64,000 nucleotides of DNA, from the NCBI GenBank assembly GCA_049649525.1, contig JBARZE010000017.1, positions 165,285 to 229,284 on the forward strand, read 5' to 3'. Positions 8,390 through 17,946 of this stretch are shown here, one piece after another. Position numbers and translations under genes: made by a program. This DNA is from JAAURB01 sp049649525. Its GTDB lineage: Bacteria; Cyanobacteriota; Cyanobacteriia; Cyanobacteriales; Microcoleaceae. Under the pieces are notes generated by a model. That model did no database searches. It saw nothing but the letters and a program-made list of their open reading frames with translations, and was not told the DNA's origin. Within the stretch, counting starts at the first letter, position 1. Each line of letters starts with the position of its first letter.

Positions 8390-10999
8390 TTAATAATCTA
8401 AGGGAACAAAATTACAATTATTATCATTACACTGAACTTGAACTAAAATGCCTAATTCATTTTGATTTTCTGTTTTCATTTTGCGATCGCCCCCATCAAA
8501 TTCCACAGTTCCTGTTGCTCCTTGAATAGAGAAATCATTACTAGAAAGTACCTGTTTCAAGCCTTCACGAGTCGGTTTATTTCCTAATTGTTTCAATCCT
8601 TTTACTAAAGCCTGTGTGGCATCATAACTACTGGCAGTACGCCAATTCACACTTTCAGTTTTCCAAAGTTGTTTAGCAGTGTTGATAAAAGTAGTACTTG
8701 CAGTATTTTGAAAATTGGGATGCCAAGGAACTGCGACTACCATTCCTCTAACTTCTTCACCCACTTCATTCAGTATTTTACCTCCATAAACAGCATCTCC
8801 AGCTAACAGAGGTAAAGATCGACCACCTAAGAATTGCAAATTATAGTTTTGCGAAACTATATTCTGTACATAAGTTGGAAGTTGTGAACTAGGAAATAAA
8901 GCGAGTACATCTGCACCTTTATTGGAAGCATTTTTAACACATTGAGAAGCGGAGAAGTTGGGACTAGATAGATTGCATTTATGCACGATATTACCTTGAG
9001 GTAACATATCAAGAGACTTACCAACTGTTTCACTCAGAGAATTACTATATTCACTATTTGATTCATAAACAATAGCAGCTTTATAATAATTTTGAGCATC
9101 CATATATCTAACTAATTTTTTACCTGCTACGGCATCAGTTGGTGGTGTTCGGAAAACATTATTTGTAAACTGTCCTTGCTTCCGAATTGCTGTGCTAGTT
9201 GGGGAGATAACCACTAGATTTTCTAGGTTATATATTTGACCCGCTTCTAAAGTAGCATCAGTAGTGTAGTGACCAATAACCCCTAAAATATCAGAATTTT
9301 GCGTCAAGTTTTTAGCAACGACTTCAACCTTATCCAGTAAATCTCTATCTTCAAAAGTATCATCATTAGCAATCATAACCTGTAAAGGTCTGCCATTAAT
9401 ACCATCTTGTTGATTAATTTCATACTGAGCTTGAGCCACACCTCTTAGTATTTCTTGTGCTTCACCCACTAGATTACCAATTGGAACTGAAGCAGCAATT
9501 TTAATCGGGTTTCCTTTAGTTGCAGCTTGAGCATTACTGAGGTAAATTATAGCTTCAGGATCAGCGTAACACTGCTGAACATAATTTTGAAAAGATTCTG
9601 CTGCTTGCTCAAATTGCTGTTGCTGAAACTTTTGAATTCCTCTATCTTTTTGTGCAATATTATTAATGCAGTTGGGTTGATTGCGAAAAACTGCATCAGG
9701 AGTTAATTTCTTTTCTCCTAAACTAAATAACTCAGGAGATAAAGGTGGCGGCGTTGTTCTATCAATTAGCTCATGAATTATAAATGTACTGATTAAAACA
9801 AGAGGTACTCCAACTGGAAAGAGCCACCGTTTCCAAGACTTTTGTTGTCCAATTCCTTCAGTATCATTTATACCTTCCTCTTCAATCTTAATGACTTTAT
9901 CATTAACCTGATTTGTAATAAGCTCTGACCACATAGGAGGCTCTCCTAACAGACCCGTACATACAGTAGGCAACCAGTAAACATGGGGATATTGATGATT
10001 AAAACCTTCTAAACAATGTCTTGCCTCACGGAAAGATTGAAAGAATGATTCACCACCAGAATAATGCTCTAAAAATACTCGTAAAAACTTAGCTGCAACA
10101 TCATCAGGGACTGGCTCTCGCATCACAATTGCTAGAGGAAGTTGAAGCTGATTAAGTTGTTTTGCTAAGCCTAAACCATCACAAGAATTGAAGATACAAA
10201 GTTGTAATCCCCCTGTAATAGCCTCACGCAATGCTAATTTCAAATCTGTGATTTTTAAATTATCTGTTTCACTTAACTCAATCCAACCAATATCCTGATT
10301 ATCATTACTTCCGCTATGTCCTGTAAAAATAAATATCTGGTATAGCTTGCTCCGTAATTCTTTTAGCAAGTCATGACGACTCGGTTGTTTTAAAACTTTA
10401 AATATTCCTGTATTTTGTCTTTCTAATTCATGAATTGCTTCCAAGTCTGCTTGAATGCCTGCTTCAATCCCTTCATTATTACCAATAATCACTAAAACAT
10501 TTACTTTATCTGATCAAGAAATGAGTTTACGAGTGTCTTTACTAATATCTGTACGTTTGTATAAAGTCACTTCTGCATTTTGGCAATGCTCTTGAAAAAA
10601 TTCCCAATCTTGCCAGGGAAAACGTCGCAGATTACTGTCTTCGACATCTAGAAAGATAGAAATTTCTTGATCACGTTTATGTGCTAATTTTTGTACTAAT
10701 TTCTCTCTCGTTTTTTGCCATTGTCTATCTCCTATAAGCCATTCATCGAAACTACGCTTAAAAGATTCAGCAAAATCATTAATTTCATCTCGTGTAAATG
10801 ACTTTTTTTCAGGTTTTGGTGTCAGACGTAACGCCACATCTTCCATCCCCAGATAGGCTTCTTGCCATTGCTTAAAAGAGGAATAAAGTTCATCCAAAGA
10901 AGCATTTAAGTAACCTTCAGAAAATTCCTCTTTATCAATGTAGACAGTCGCTCTAAATCTTTCTTCAGGTGCTTCTCTCAATCTGAATCTTAGTAACAT
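8390..10999 (-). pseudogene. CHAT protease - TM - periplasmic binding protein fusion, interrupted by an in-frame TGA
   Basis: From ATG at 10999 (GGGGG six bases upstream) the frame encodes an N-terminal domain (MLLRFRLREAPEERFRATVY to TRKLIS). It then meets TGA at 10514-10516 and continues in the same frame for 708 codons to 8390. After the stop it reads SDKVNVLVIIGNNEG into a CHAT (caspase-like) domain with the dyad H59 (FTGHSG) and C104 (FNSCDGLG), counted from a GTG at 10492. A membrane span (WLFPVGVPLVLISTFII) follows, then a linker with a short helical repeat, then a LivJ-type ligand-binding domain (IAASVPIGNLVGEAQEILRG onwards). The N-terminal piece is the usual start of such proteins. 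It could be a recent pseudogene, two proteins made separately (GTG start, no clear binding site), or readthrough. It is 49 bases after the DUF1822 gene and likely co-transcribed. Confidence 0.8.
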
Positions 11000-11048
11000 T
11001 GCTTGCCCCCTACAAAATATTAAATATATTAAATTTTTAATTATCAAC

Positions 11049-12383
11049 TTATATCACAAATTTTTCTGTGATGCAACTCTGTTTGAATACTATTTTTATT
11101 CCAAACTTTTCACCAAAATTTCCACTAAAAGATAGACACAGTGATTCTTCAAATCTTTCGGATTGAGCATCCATAATATCTGAACCTTCTTCATCAATTA
11201 CGATGAGTTGAATATTATATGGTAAGTCAGTATAACCAGATTGAGCTGTTGGATATAAACAAATCTGAAGATCAACTTCATCCGTGTCAGTCGGTGTTAA
11301 ACGCACAACTAAAGCTAAAGTTCGATGAGCTAAATCTCCTCCTAAATTGATTTCCTTTGCCCGAACTATGGAGGGTTGTAATGCCTTAGATTTGTTTCTA
11401 TTACTTCTCATAAATGCAGGAGTAAAAACTAAGTCTCTAGGTAAAAGCCATTCGGGTTTAAAACTATTTTCTAACCATTCTCTTAACGTCACTAATTTAT
11501 CTAATAATAAACCTGTAACAATCGCACCTTTATTAATCAAACTTTTCTTAAGTTCTTCAGTCATTCCTGGACTATCATGACTGAACTTTGCACCAGTTAC
11601 TAAACTATTACTGAAATCAGTTTCACTCAAATCAGCATTACTTAAATCAGCATTAGTTAAGTTAGCATTACTTAAATCAGCACAACTTAAATCAGCATTA
11701 ATTAGATTAGAGCCACTCAAATTAGCACGATTCAAGTCAGTATCGCTCAAATCAATTCCACTAAGGTTTCGCTGCGGAGTTGGATGACTGATTATCTCTT
11801 GAACTAATTGCCATTTATCCAAAACCCTGATGTCTTCAACTGGAAAACCATTAACTTCTACTACATTTCCTAATTCGATACTGGATATCAGCTTTTGAAT
11901 ATCTTCTGGAGAACCTTCTACAGTTAGCTTGATGCTACCTGCTTTCATATCTCTAATTTTTATAGAATATCCTGAATATTGTTGCAGAATTATTTCTAGC
12001 GTTTTTAGGTTTTCAACTGAGTTAACATCACCTTTTAAAATAATCTCAGCGATGTCACGCTGATTCAATTCATCCGTAACGATAATCGATCTACTATATG
12101 TTTCTAGCACTATTTTTCCCTGCGATTTACTACTTTTATTCTTCTCATTCTTCAACTCTTCGTCTATTTTGATAATTTCTTCCCAATTCAATGTTAATTC
12201 TTGACAAATCCTTTTGAAAGTATCAACTTGAATGGGATGACGGTTGAAAAAATTTGATACACTATAGCGAGATATCAGCTTACATTGAGCAAAGTTAGTT
12301 TTTGATTCAAATCCCAACCTGATTAAAGCTCTTCTTGCTGTTTCTACACCTTCTTCTGTTGCAATTACGGTAATTCTTGCCAT
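11049..12383 (-). CDS. HTH-like / pentapeptide-repeat / DUF1822 protein, partner of the CHAT receptor
   Basis: A 444-residue multidomain protein. Residues about 5-75 are the helical, HTH-like start seen in many cyanobacterial NACHT/WD40/pentapeptide proteins (ATEEGVETARRALIRLGFES, then SVSNFFNRHPIQVDTFKRIC). A middle region ends in a KAGSIKLTVEGSPEDIQKL module. Residues about 203-262 are pentapeptide repeats (A/S-N-L-S/T-x; NLSGIDLSDTDLNRANLSGS). The last 100 residues are DUF1822 (RAKEINLGGDLAHRTLALVV). DUF1822 genes next to CHAT genes are a recurrent cyanobacterial pairing. By inference it is a sensor or adaptor for the CHAT protein. Start at ATG 12383; first gene of the operon. Confidence 0.85.
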   Translation of the reverse strand: MARITVIATEEGVETARRALIRLGFESKTNFAQCKLISRYSVSNFFNRHPIQVDTFKRICQELTLNWEEIIKIDEELKNEKNKSSKSQGKIVLETYSRSIIVTDELNQRDIAEIILKGDVNSVENLKTLEIILQQYSGYSIKIRDMKAGSIKLTVEGSPEDIQKLISSIELGNVVEVNGFPVEDIRVLDKWQLVQEIISHPTPQRNLSGIDLSDTDLNRANLSGSNLINADLSCADLSNANLTNADLSNADLSETDFSNSLVTGAKFSHDSPGMTEELKKSLINKGAIVTGLLLDKLVTLREWLENSFKPEWLLPRDLVFTPAFMRSNRNKSKALQPSIVRAKEINLGGDLAHRTLALVVRLTPTDTDEVDLQICLYPTAQSGYTDLPYNIQLIVIDEEGSDIMDAQSERFEESLCLSFSGNFGEKFGIKIVFKQSCITEKFVI

Positions 12384-12557
12384 TTTTTTCTTGATCAGAA
12401 TTCTTCATAGTATTAACAAAATTGTTCGCAAGTTATTGTGAACTGGAATAATAGCGAAGACATAGCGAAGACATAAGTCAGTCATAACACAATCGTTATG
12501 CAGTCAGTGCTTCAAGAGTTTCAGGCGACACTGAGATACATGAGCTGGTAAAAGACA

Positions 12558-12848
12558 ATGAGTCACCAAACAAAATCTAATTCTCAGTCTACCGTCAAGT
12601 TAAATGTTACTCAAAAACCTGTCTGCAAAGAAGGTTATCACTTCAAACTGAAATTAATGACTGCTGTTGTATTTACTTGCACTTTCCTGGTTCAAGGTTC
12701 TTCTAATTCTACGTCTGTATTAGAATCAAATTCCCAGGTACATCAGCAATATAAGCAAGTATCGGAAACAGAAACTAGTCTTTGGCCTCGTCGTTGTCCA
12801 CATGTAGGAGGTGGGCGTAACCAGGAAGACTGTAGTAGCAGATCTTAA
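12558..12848 (+). CDS. Small, probably membrane-anchored or secreted protein, 96 aa
   Basis: Not recognised. A basic N-terminal stretch of about 30 residues precedes a hydrophobic segment (LMTAVVFTCTFLVQG), then a polar Ser/Gln-rich region, ending in WPRRCPHVGGGRNQEDCSSR, which has two cysteines and a Gly triplet. The long N-region makes it a non-classical signal peptide or an anchor. It is transcribed away from the DUF1822/CHAT operon with 174 bases between, so regulation may be shared. It could be a target of the CHAT protease or an exported signal; there is no direct evidence. Confidence 0.55.
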   Translation: MSHQTKSNSQSTVKLNVTQKPVCKEGYHFKLKLMTAVVFTCTFLVQGSSNSTSVLESNSQVHQQYKQVSETETSLWPRRCPHVGGGRNQEDCSSRS

Positions 12849-12933
12849 TGAGGTAAAAAGAATGAAGTCTGAATTGCTGAAACTTTGTGCAAGATAAAGC
12901 TAAAACTATAATGGTTTCGTAACCCATTAAAAA

Positions 12934-12972
12934 AAGTTCCCGAATACCCTCTGGTCAGGGATTTGGGAACTT
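12934..12972 (-). terminator. Rho-independent terminator-like hairpin
   Basis: AAGTTCCC and CCCT (12934-12950) pair with AGGG and GGGAACTT (12957-12972). On the minus strand the stem is followed by TTTTTTT. It lies 150 bases downstream of the DUF2283 gene and would end the toxin-antitoxin-like operon. Confidence 0.65.
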
Positions 12973-13124
12973 CTCGCATGACAGTATCAACATTTCGACT
13001 CATCTTTTTTACCTCAACACTCTACAGAGATATAGTTTTGCTGAAGAGGAACTTATGTAAAAAAAGAATAAAAAATTATAGATTCTTCTATTCTTCCACA
13101 ATTGAGTTGAAAGCGTATCGTATC

Positions 13125-13370
13125 TTATGCTTCAGTAGGAGACAAGTTCAACAGCTTGCCTTGAACAGATTCTAAAACAAAGTCTCGGATATAAGTACTA
13201 GCGTTGAGAATTTCTACACCTATTAATTCTCCAGCAGCATTTACTTCGGCAGTGACGTTTGGACTAATTTCAATACTGCCTGCTTCTGGTTCTTCAGAGA
13301 TAAGCAAATGAAGAATATCCTCTTCTTTAAAGTAGTTCATTTGCGGGGATTGTTGTGTTGTATTAGACAT
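13125..13370 (-). CDS. DUF2283-family protein (probable antitoxin)
   Basis: An 81-residue protein. The core GSIEISPNVTAEVNAAGELIG followed by VEILNAS matches the DUF2283 pattern, in which a short beta structure ends in G-x-(L/I)-x-G-(I/V)-E-(I/V)-L-(N/D)-A-S. DUF2283 genes commonly follow DUF4258-type small proteins as toxin-antitoxin-like pairs. The ATG overlaps the 3' end of the upstream gene by eight bases, indicating co-translation. A terminator-like hairpin lies downstream at 12934-12972. Confidence 0.8.
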   Translation of the reverse strand: MSNTTQQSPQMNYFKEEDILHLLISEEPEAGSIEISPNVTAEVNAAGELIGVEILNASTYIRDFVLESVQGKLLNLSPTEA

Positions 13371-13638
13371 CTGTAATAAACCGTCCAGTTTTTAGACGAA
13401 ATCGAATTTGTTGTCGAGTGGTAGCATGAATTGTGATAGGTGTAATCCTATTGTCACTTTGCTCATAAGGAATTAAGACTAGCTGCTCTTCATGTTTACC
13501 AATAACAATTGTTCGACCTGTCTCTACATCATAATAGCGCTCACTGGAAAATCGTAAGATATTTTCAATCAGATTGAGATTAAAACCTCTTCGGTCTACT
13601 CGATATCGGATATAGGATGTCCAAATAATCTCAGGCAT
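13363..13638 (-). CDS. Small toxin-like protein (DUF4258-like), partner of DUF2283
   Basis: A 91-residue basic protein: SYIRYRVDRRGFNLNLIENI, then ERYYDVETGRTIVIGKHEEQ and ITIHATTRQQIRFRLKTGRF. The arrangement (an N-terminal helix with a basic patch, then a beta hairpin ending in a V/I-I-G-x-H-like strand, then a T-I-H-A-T-T R-Q-Q tail) is that of small DUF4258/RelE-like proteins paired with DUF2283. It is first in a two-gene operon, as usual for this pair. Toxicity is inferred from the pairing; the family name is less certain than that of the partner. Confidence 0.68.
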   Translation of the reverse strand: MPEIIWTSYIRYRVDRRGFNLNLIENILRFSSERYYDVETGRTIVIGKHEEQLVLIPYEQSDNRITPITIHATTRQQIRFRLKTGRFITDV

Positions 13639-13712
13639 TTCTAGCGATAAAGCAAGCTAAATTCTTTTCAGGAGTGCAAAGCATAACCAACAACAAATAA
13701 AATAACAAAGTG

Positions 13713-14426
13713 CTAACAACCCTCCACTTCCTCACAAATGCGTTCAAACGCGGCTACAGGGTCATCTGCAGCGGTAATAGGCCGACCAATAACCAAATAA
13801 TTTGCTCCCGCTTGTGCCGCTTGTGAGGGGGTAAATGCTCGTTTTTGATCGCCTTTAGTCGCCCAACTGGGACGTACACCGGGACAAACCAAGAGAAAAT
13901 CATCACCGCAAACTTGCCGCAACTGTTGGGCTTCTTGAGGAGAACAAACTGCCCCTGGTAAACCGCAGTCTTTGGCGAGTAATGCCATCTGTAAAGCATA
14001 TTCTGGCAGTTCAATGGGTACTTTCAAATCAAAGGCTAATTCCCGAGTGTTAAGGCTAGTTAAAAGCGTGATAGCAATCAATTGAGGTGGGGATTGATTA
14101 GCTTTTTTTGCCCCCTGTAAAGCGGCTTCCTGGGCGGCTTTGAGGGCTGTTTTTCCGGCTGTTGCATGAACAGTGATTAAATCAACCCCATATTGTGCTG
14201 CTGACCGACAAGCCCCCGCCACCGTATTGGGGATATCATGAAATTTGAGATCGAGAAAAATACGTTTATTTTGCTGCTTCAGTAAGGTTAAAATTTCCGG
14301 GCCGCTACTGACAAATAATTCTAAACCGACTTTCCAAAAAGATATTTGAGGCAGTTTTTCAATTAATGCGATCGCTGCTGCTTTTTTGGGTACATCTAAA
14401 GGAACAATAATTTGATCTCGGTTCAT
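13713..14426 (-). CDS. pyrF: Orotidine 5'-phosphate decarboxylase
   Basis: This enzyme decarboxylates OMP to UMP, the last step of de novo pyrimidine synthesis. The 237-residue protein is full length for the short bacterial type. IIVPLDVP opens the barrel, and FLDLKFHDIPNTV holds the catalytic D-x-K-x-x-D set (DLKFHDIP). TVHATAG and the phosphate-binding end YLVIGRPIT follow. The ATG at 14426 lies four bases from the tyrS stop, so the two genes form an operon (tyrS-pyrF). Confidence 0.96.
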   Translation of the reverse strand: MNRDQIIVPLDVPKKAAAIALIEKLPQISFWKVGLELFVSSGPEILTLLKQQNKRIFLDLKFHDIPNTVAGACRSAAQYGVDLITVHATAGKTALKAAQEAALQGAKKANQSPPQLIAITLLTSLNTRELAFDLKVPIELPEYALQMALLAKDCGLPGAVCSPQEAQQLRQVCGDDFLLVCPGVRPSWATKGDQKRAFTPSQAAQAGANYLVIGRPITAADDPVAAFERICEEVEGC

Positions 14427-14430
14427 TGTT

Positions 14431-15681
14431 TTAGCTTATTAAACGGATAAATTTCTTTTTCCCAACCTGTAATATTCGGCCATTCAAATCTTCAGGAGAA
14501 TCAAAGATTAAATTAGCATCATTAATGCGATCGCCATCTAATTTTACAGCGCCACCTTGAATTTGGCGACGGGCATCACTCCCACTTTTACAAAGTCCAC
14601 TTGCCCCTAATATATAAAATAATTTAGCGGGAAATTCAATTTCAGATAGTGAAAATTCAGGTACTGCATCCGCCGCTTTAGCATCTCCTTGAACCAAAGT
14701 CACAGCCGCTTTTTGGGCTTCAATTGCGGCATCTTCACCGTGATATTGCGCCACAATATCTAGTGCTAATTGTTTTTGTCGTTCTCTAGGATTTTCGGGT
14801 AATTGATCTAATGGTAAATCGGTTAATAGTTCAAAATACTGTTCAATTAAACTATCCGGAATTTTTTCTAATTTAGAATACATGGATAACGGATCTTCCG
14901 ATAATCCGACATAATTCCCTAACGATTTTGACATCTTTTGTACGCCATCAGTTCCAATTAAAATTGGCATTAATAAACCAAATTGCGGCGTTTGATTAAA
15001 ATGACGTTGTAAATCTCGCCCAACCGCTAAATTAAACTTTTGATCCGTTCCTCCTAACTCCACATCCGCCTTAACCGCAACCGAATCATAACCCTGCATT
15101 AACGGATAGAGAAATTCATGAATATAGATCGGATTTTCTTGTTCAAACCGCAGGGCAAATCCCTCTTTTGCTAACATTTGACTCACCGTCATTGTAGACA
15201 ATAAATCTAAAATTTTAACTAAATCTAACTGAGATAACCAACTCGAATTACGACAAATTTCTAAACGTCCGGGAGTATCAAAATCTAAAATCGGACGAAC
15301 TTGATCTAAATAAGTTTGAGCATTTTTTTCTACTTGTTCTGCCGTTAATTGTTGACGCGCTTCCGATTTACCGCTAGGGTCACCAATACGAGCCGTAAAA
15401 TCGCCAATAATCAAAACAGCCGTATGTCCGGCATCTTGAAACGCCCGTAACTTGCGAAATAAAATACTATGACCCAAATGAATATCCGTTCCCGTTGGAT
15501 CAATTCCCAGTTTAATCCGCAGCGGTTGGGAAGATTGAATCAATCTTTGGGATAAATTTTCATCTTTATTCTGCGACTCAGGCTGGTCAGGGAAAACCTC
15601 CCAAACCCCTCGATGTAAACGTTCAAAATCTTGTGTAGATCCGCTCACATTGCCCTCAGCGGCGGGTTGACTCCGTGTCAT
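14431..15681 (-). CDS. tyrS: Tyrosyl-tRNA synthetase
   Basis: This enzyme charges tRNA-Tyr. It carries the class I motifs HLGH (GTDIHLGHSILF) and KMSKS (DGVQKMSKSLGN), and a C-terminal S4-type RNA-binding domain (SDARRQIQGGAVKLDGDRI). I take the ATG at 15679-15681 as the start rather than the TTG at 15705, which would add eight hydrophobic residues. The protein is 416 residues, typical of the TyrRS-type II bacterial form. It is upstream of pyrF, four bases apart, and divergent from the penicillin-binding protein gene. Confidence 0.95.
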   Translation of the reverse strand: MTRSQPAAEGNVSGSTQDFERLHRGVWEVFPDQPESQNKDENLSQRLIQSSQPLRIKLGIDPTGTDIHLGHSILFRKLRAFQDAGHTAVLIIGDFTARIGDPSGKSEARQQLTAEQVEKNAQTYLDQVRPILDFDTPGRLEICRNSSWLSQLDLVKILDLLSTMTVSQMLAKEGFALRFEQENPIYIHEFLYPLMQGYDSVAVKADVELGGTDQKFNLAVGRDLQRHFNQTPQFGLLMPILIGTDGVQKMSKSLGNYVGLSEDPLSMYSKLEKIPDSLIEQYFELLTDLPLDQLPENPRERQKQLALDIVAQYHGEDAAIEAQKAAVTLVQGDAKAADAVPEFSLSEIEFPAKLFYILGASGLCKSGSDARRQIQGGAVKLDGDRINDANLIFDSPEDLNGRILQVGKKKFIRLIS

Positions 15682-16020
15682 AACTGGTTTAAAAAATGAG
15701 AACAATACAAGGTAAAATCTGTTAACCTAATTCAGGTTAGCTGAAAGTCATACAATAAAGATTGACTTTGACAAGCATCCTACCATATCGGTTACGGGTC
15801 ACATCGGGTTTGTGGTTGATTCCCCAGACAATCAGTGATTTTCGCTCAAACTCTTGACGCTTAGACTGATTCAGCTCAAAATCTTAGCAGGTTTACCGAA
15901 AATCTTGCAAGTTGAGTCGAATGTGCTATCACATATAGAAGACTTAATCTTAAACCCAACCCACTCGCCCCTGTTTCAATCCTCATTCATCTAGTTTTCC
16001 ACCGAGGGAGTAAATCAAAA
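15682..16020. other. Divergent intergenic region, tyrS / penicillin-binding protein
   Basis: These 339 bases separate two divergent genes and must hold both promoters. The one structure seen is a short dyad TAACCT-N5-AGGTTA at 15723-15739 near the tyrS side. No T-box-like leader or small gene is seen. GAGGGAG precedes the GTG start at 16021. Confidence 0.5.
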
Positions 16021-17946
16021 GTGTCATCAACGAATGCGATACAACGGAAGCCTGAGATGCACTCATCTGGGATTTTCGACTTTGTTCAATCTGTTAGTAA
16101 AGTGACTGCAGGAACACTGTTGAGTGTCACCATGTTGGCCAGTTCTGTTGTCGCTGGCGGGTTAGTCGGTTTAGCTATTAGTTTCCGTAACCTTCCAGAT
16201 GTGCGGGTGATTCAGAACTACGCTCCAACTGAAACCACTTACATTTATGATATTAAAGGCAAACCACTCGCCAGTTTGCACGATGAAGCCAACCGGGAAG
16301 TGATTCCCCTCGATAGAATTTCTCCCCATCTCAAACGGGCTGTGTTGGCGATTGAAGACAGTAATTTTTATTACCATAGGGGAATTTATCCCACAGGTGT
16401 AATTCGGGCGTTACTGGCCAATTTAGAGTCAGGTTCAACGGTAGAAGGGGGTTCTACCCTAACGATGCAGTTAGTCAAAAACCTGTTCCTTTCTCCGAAC
16501 CGAACCATTAGCCGGAAAGCCGCTGAAGCGGTGATGGCCATTCGGATTGAACAGATTTTATCTAAAGACGAAATTTTAGATTTGTATCTCAATCAAGTGT
16601 ATTGGGGCCACAACCTTTATGGGGCAGAAACAGCCGCCCAGAGTTATTTTAATAAATCTGCAGCAGATTTAACCTTGGCTGAAGCTTCATTGATGGCCGG
16701 GTTAATTCCCGCCCCCGAAGATTATAGCCCCTTTACCAACTACCAAAAAGCCAAACAACGTCAGGCGATTGTATTACGACGGATGCGGGATCTCAAATGG
16801 ATCACAGCCGCCGAGGAATCTGAAGCGCGTCAACAGAAGTTACTCGTGGGTAGTGTCACCTCCTTTAAACAAAGCCAACTGCCTTACGTCACAGAAGCAG
16901 TGGTTCAAGAATTGACCGAACGTTTTGGCCGAGATGCCGTTCTTAAAGGGGGAATGCGGGTACAAACCACCATTGACCTGAATTTCCAGCGCATGGCGGA
17001 ACAGGTGGTGAGTGATTGGCATGAGCGCTTATATTATTGGGGAGTTTATCGCAATCGTAAAATGGGTCAATTAGCGCTAGCTGCTGTTGATCCTCGGACT
17101 CACTTCGTTAAAGCCATGGTGGGGGGCGCAGACTACAAAACCAGTCAATATAATCGCGCCATTCAAGCCCGTCGTCAACCGGGTTCTGCTTTTAAACCGT
17201 TTGTCTATTACACCGCATTTGCTTCCGGGAAATATGGCCCCGGTTCAACCGTGTATGATAACCCCGTGAGTTATCGTGATGGCTATGGATATTACAGCCC
17301 TCGTAACTATGGGGGTGGCTTTTCTGGGGCAGTGAGTGTGCGCGCCGCTTTAGAAAGTTCGATGAATATCCCAGCGGTTAAAATTGGCCAAGCCGTAGGA
17401 CTGAATCAAGTGATTGAAGTCTGTCGGATTTTGGGTTTTAAGAGTCCCATTGACCCGGTGATTTCTTTACCTTTGGGATCGGTCGATGTTACCCCGATGG
17501 AAATGGCCGGGGCTTATGCTACTTTCGCCAATAATGGCTGGCATTCCGATACGACATTTATTGTGCAGGTCACAGACAGTCAAGGGAATGTGTTATTGGA
17601 TAATACTCCTAAACCACGACTCGTTCTCAACCAGTGGGCCACCGCTTCCCTCAATAGCGTCTTACAAGGGGTAATCAGTGGCGGGACTGGAACCCGCGCC
17701 CAAATTGGTCGGCCAGCGGCTGGGAAAACGGGAACCACTTCTTCAGAACGCGATGTTTGGTTTGTTGGATATACTCCTCAACTTTCAACCGCAATTTGGG
17801 TGGGTAATGATGACTTTACTCCCCTGGGTTATAGCGCTACAGGCGGTACAACCGTTGCTCCCATTTGGCGAGACTTTATGAGTCGGGCATTGTCGGGCCA
17901 ACCGGCCACCGGATTTCCTAGCTCATCTCAATTTGAGCAACCTTAG
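16021..17946 (+). CDS. Class A penicillin-binding protein (PBP1A-type)
   Basis: A bifunctional peptidoglycan glycosyltransferase/transpeptidase, 641 residues. The N-terminal membrane anchor is at about residues 28-58. The glycosyltransferase (GT51) domain shows EDSNFYYHRGI, GGSTLTMQLVKN and LDLYLNQVYWG. The transpeptidase domain shows SAFK (serine nucleophile, in RQPGSAFKPF), SMN (the S-x-N box) and KTGTT. GTG at 16021 with GAGGGAG ten bases upstream is the start. The chain ends soon after the last transpeptidase strand, without a PASTA or OB extension. Probably monocistronic. Confidence 0.95.
   Translation: MSSTNAIQRKPEMHSSGIFDFVQSVSKVTAGTLLSVTMLASSVVAGGLVGLAISFRNLPDVRVIQNYAPTETTYIYDIKGKPLASLHDEANREVIPLDRISPHLKRAVLAIEDSNFYYHRGIYPTGVIRALLANLESGSTVEGGSTLTMQLVKNLFLSPNRTISRKAAEAVMAIRIEQILSKDEILDLYLNQVYWGHNLYGAETAAQSYFNKSAADLTLAEASLMAGLIPAPEDYSPFTNYQKAKQRQAIVLRRMRDLKWITAAEESEARQQKLLVGSVTSFKQSQLPYVTEAVVQELTERFGRDAVLKGGMRVQTTIDLNFQRMAEQVVSDWHERLYYWGVYRNRKMGQLALAAVDPRTHFVKAMVGGADYKTSQYNRAIQARRQPGSAFKPFVYYTAFASGKYGPGSTVYDNPVSYRDGYGYYSPRNYGGGFSGAVSVRAALESSMNIPAVKIGQAVGLNQVIEVCRILGFKSPIDPVISLPLGSVDVTPMEMAGAYATFANNGWHSDTTFIVQVTDSQGNVLLDNTPKPRLVLNQWATASLNSVLQGVISGGTGTRAQIGRPAAGKTGTTSSERDVWFVGYTPQLSTAIWVGNDDFTPLGYSATGGTTVAPIWRDFMSRALSGQPATGFPSSSQFEQP

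Noticed and set aside
10514..10516. TGA in the CHAT gene as selenocysteine
   Set aside because: No Sec context or hairpin is apparent, and the position is not a known catalytic site; a nonsense change is simpler.
13754..14014. Minus-strand frame inside pyrF
   Set aside because: Alternative frame of pyrF, which has full motifs.
15723..15739. T-box or regulatory leader of tyrS
   Set aside because: The dyad is only six base pairs and no specifier or antiterminator structure could be seen.
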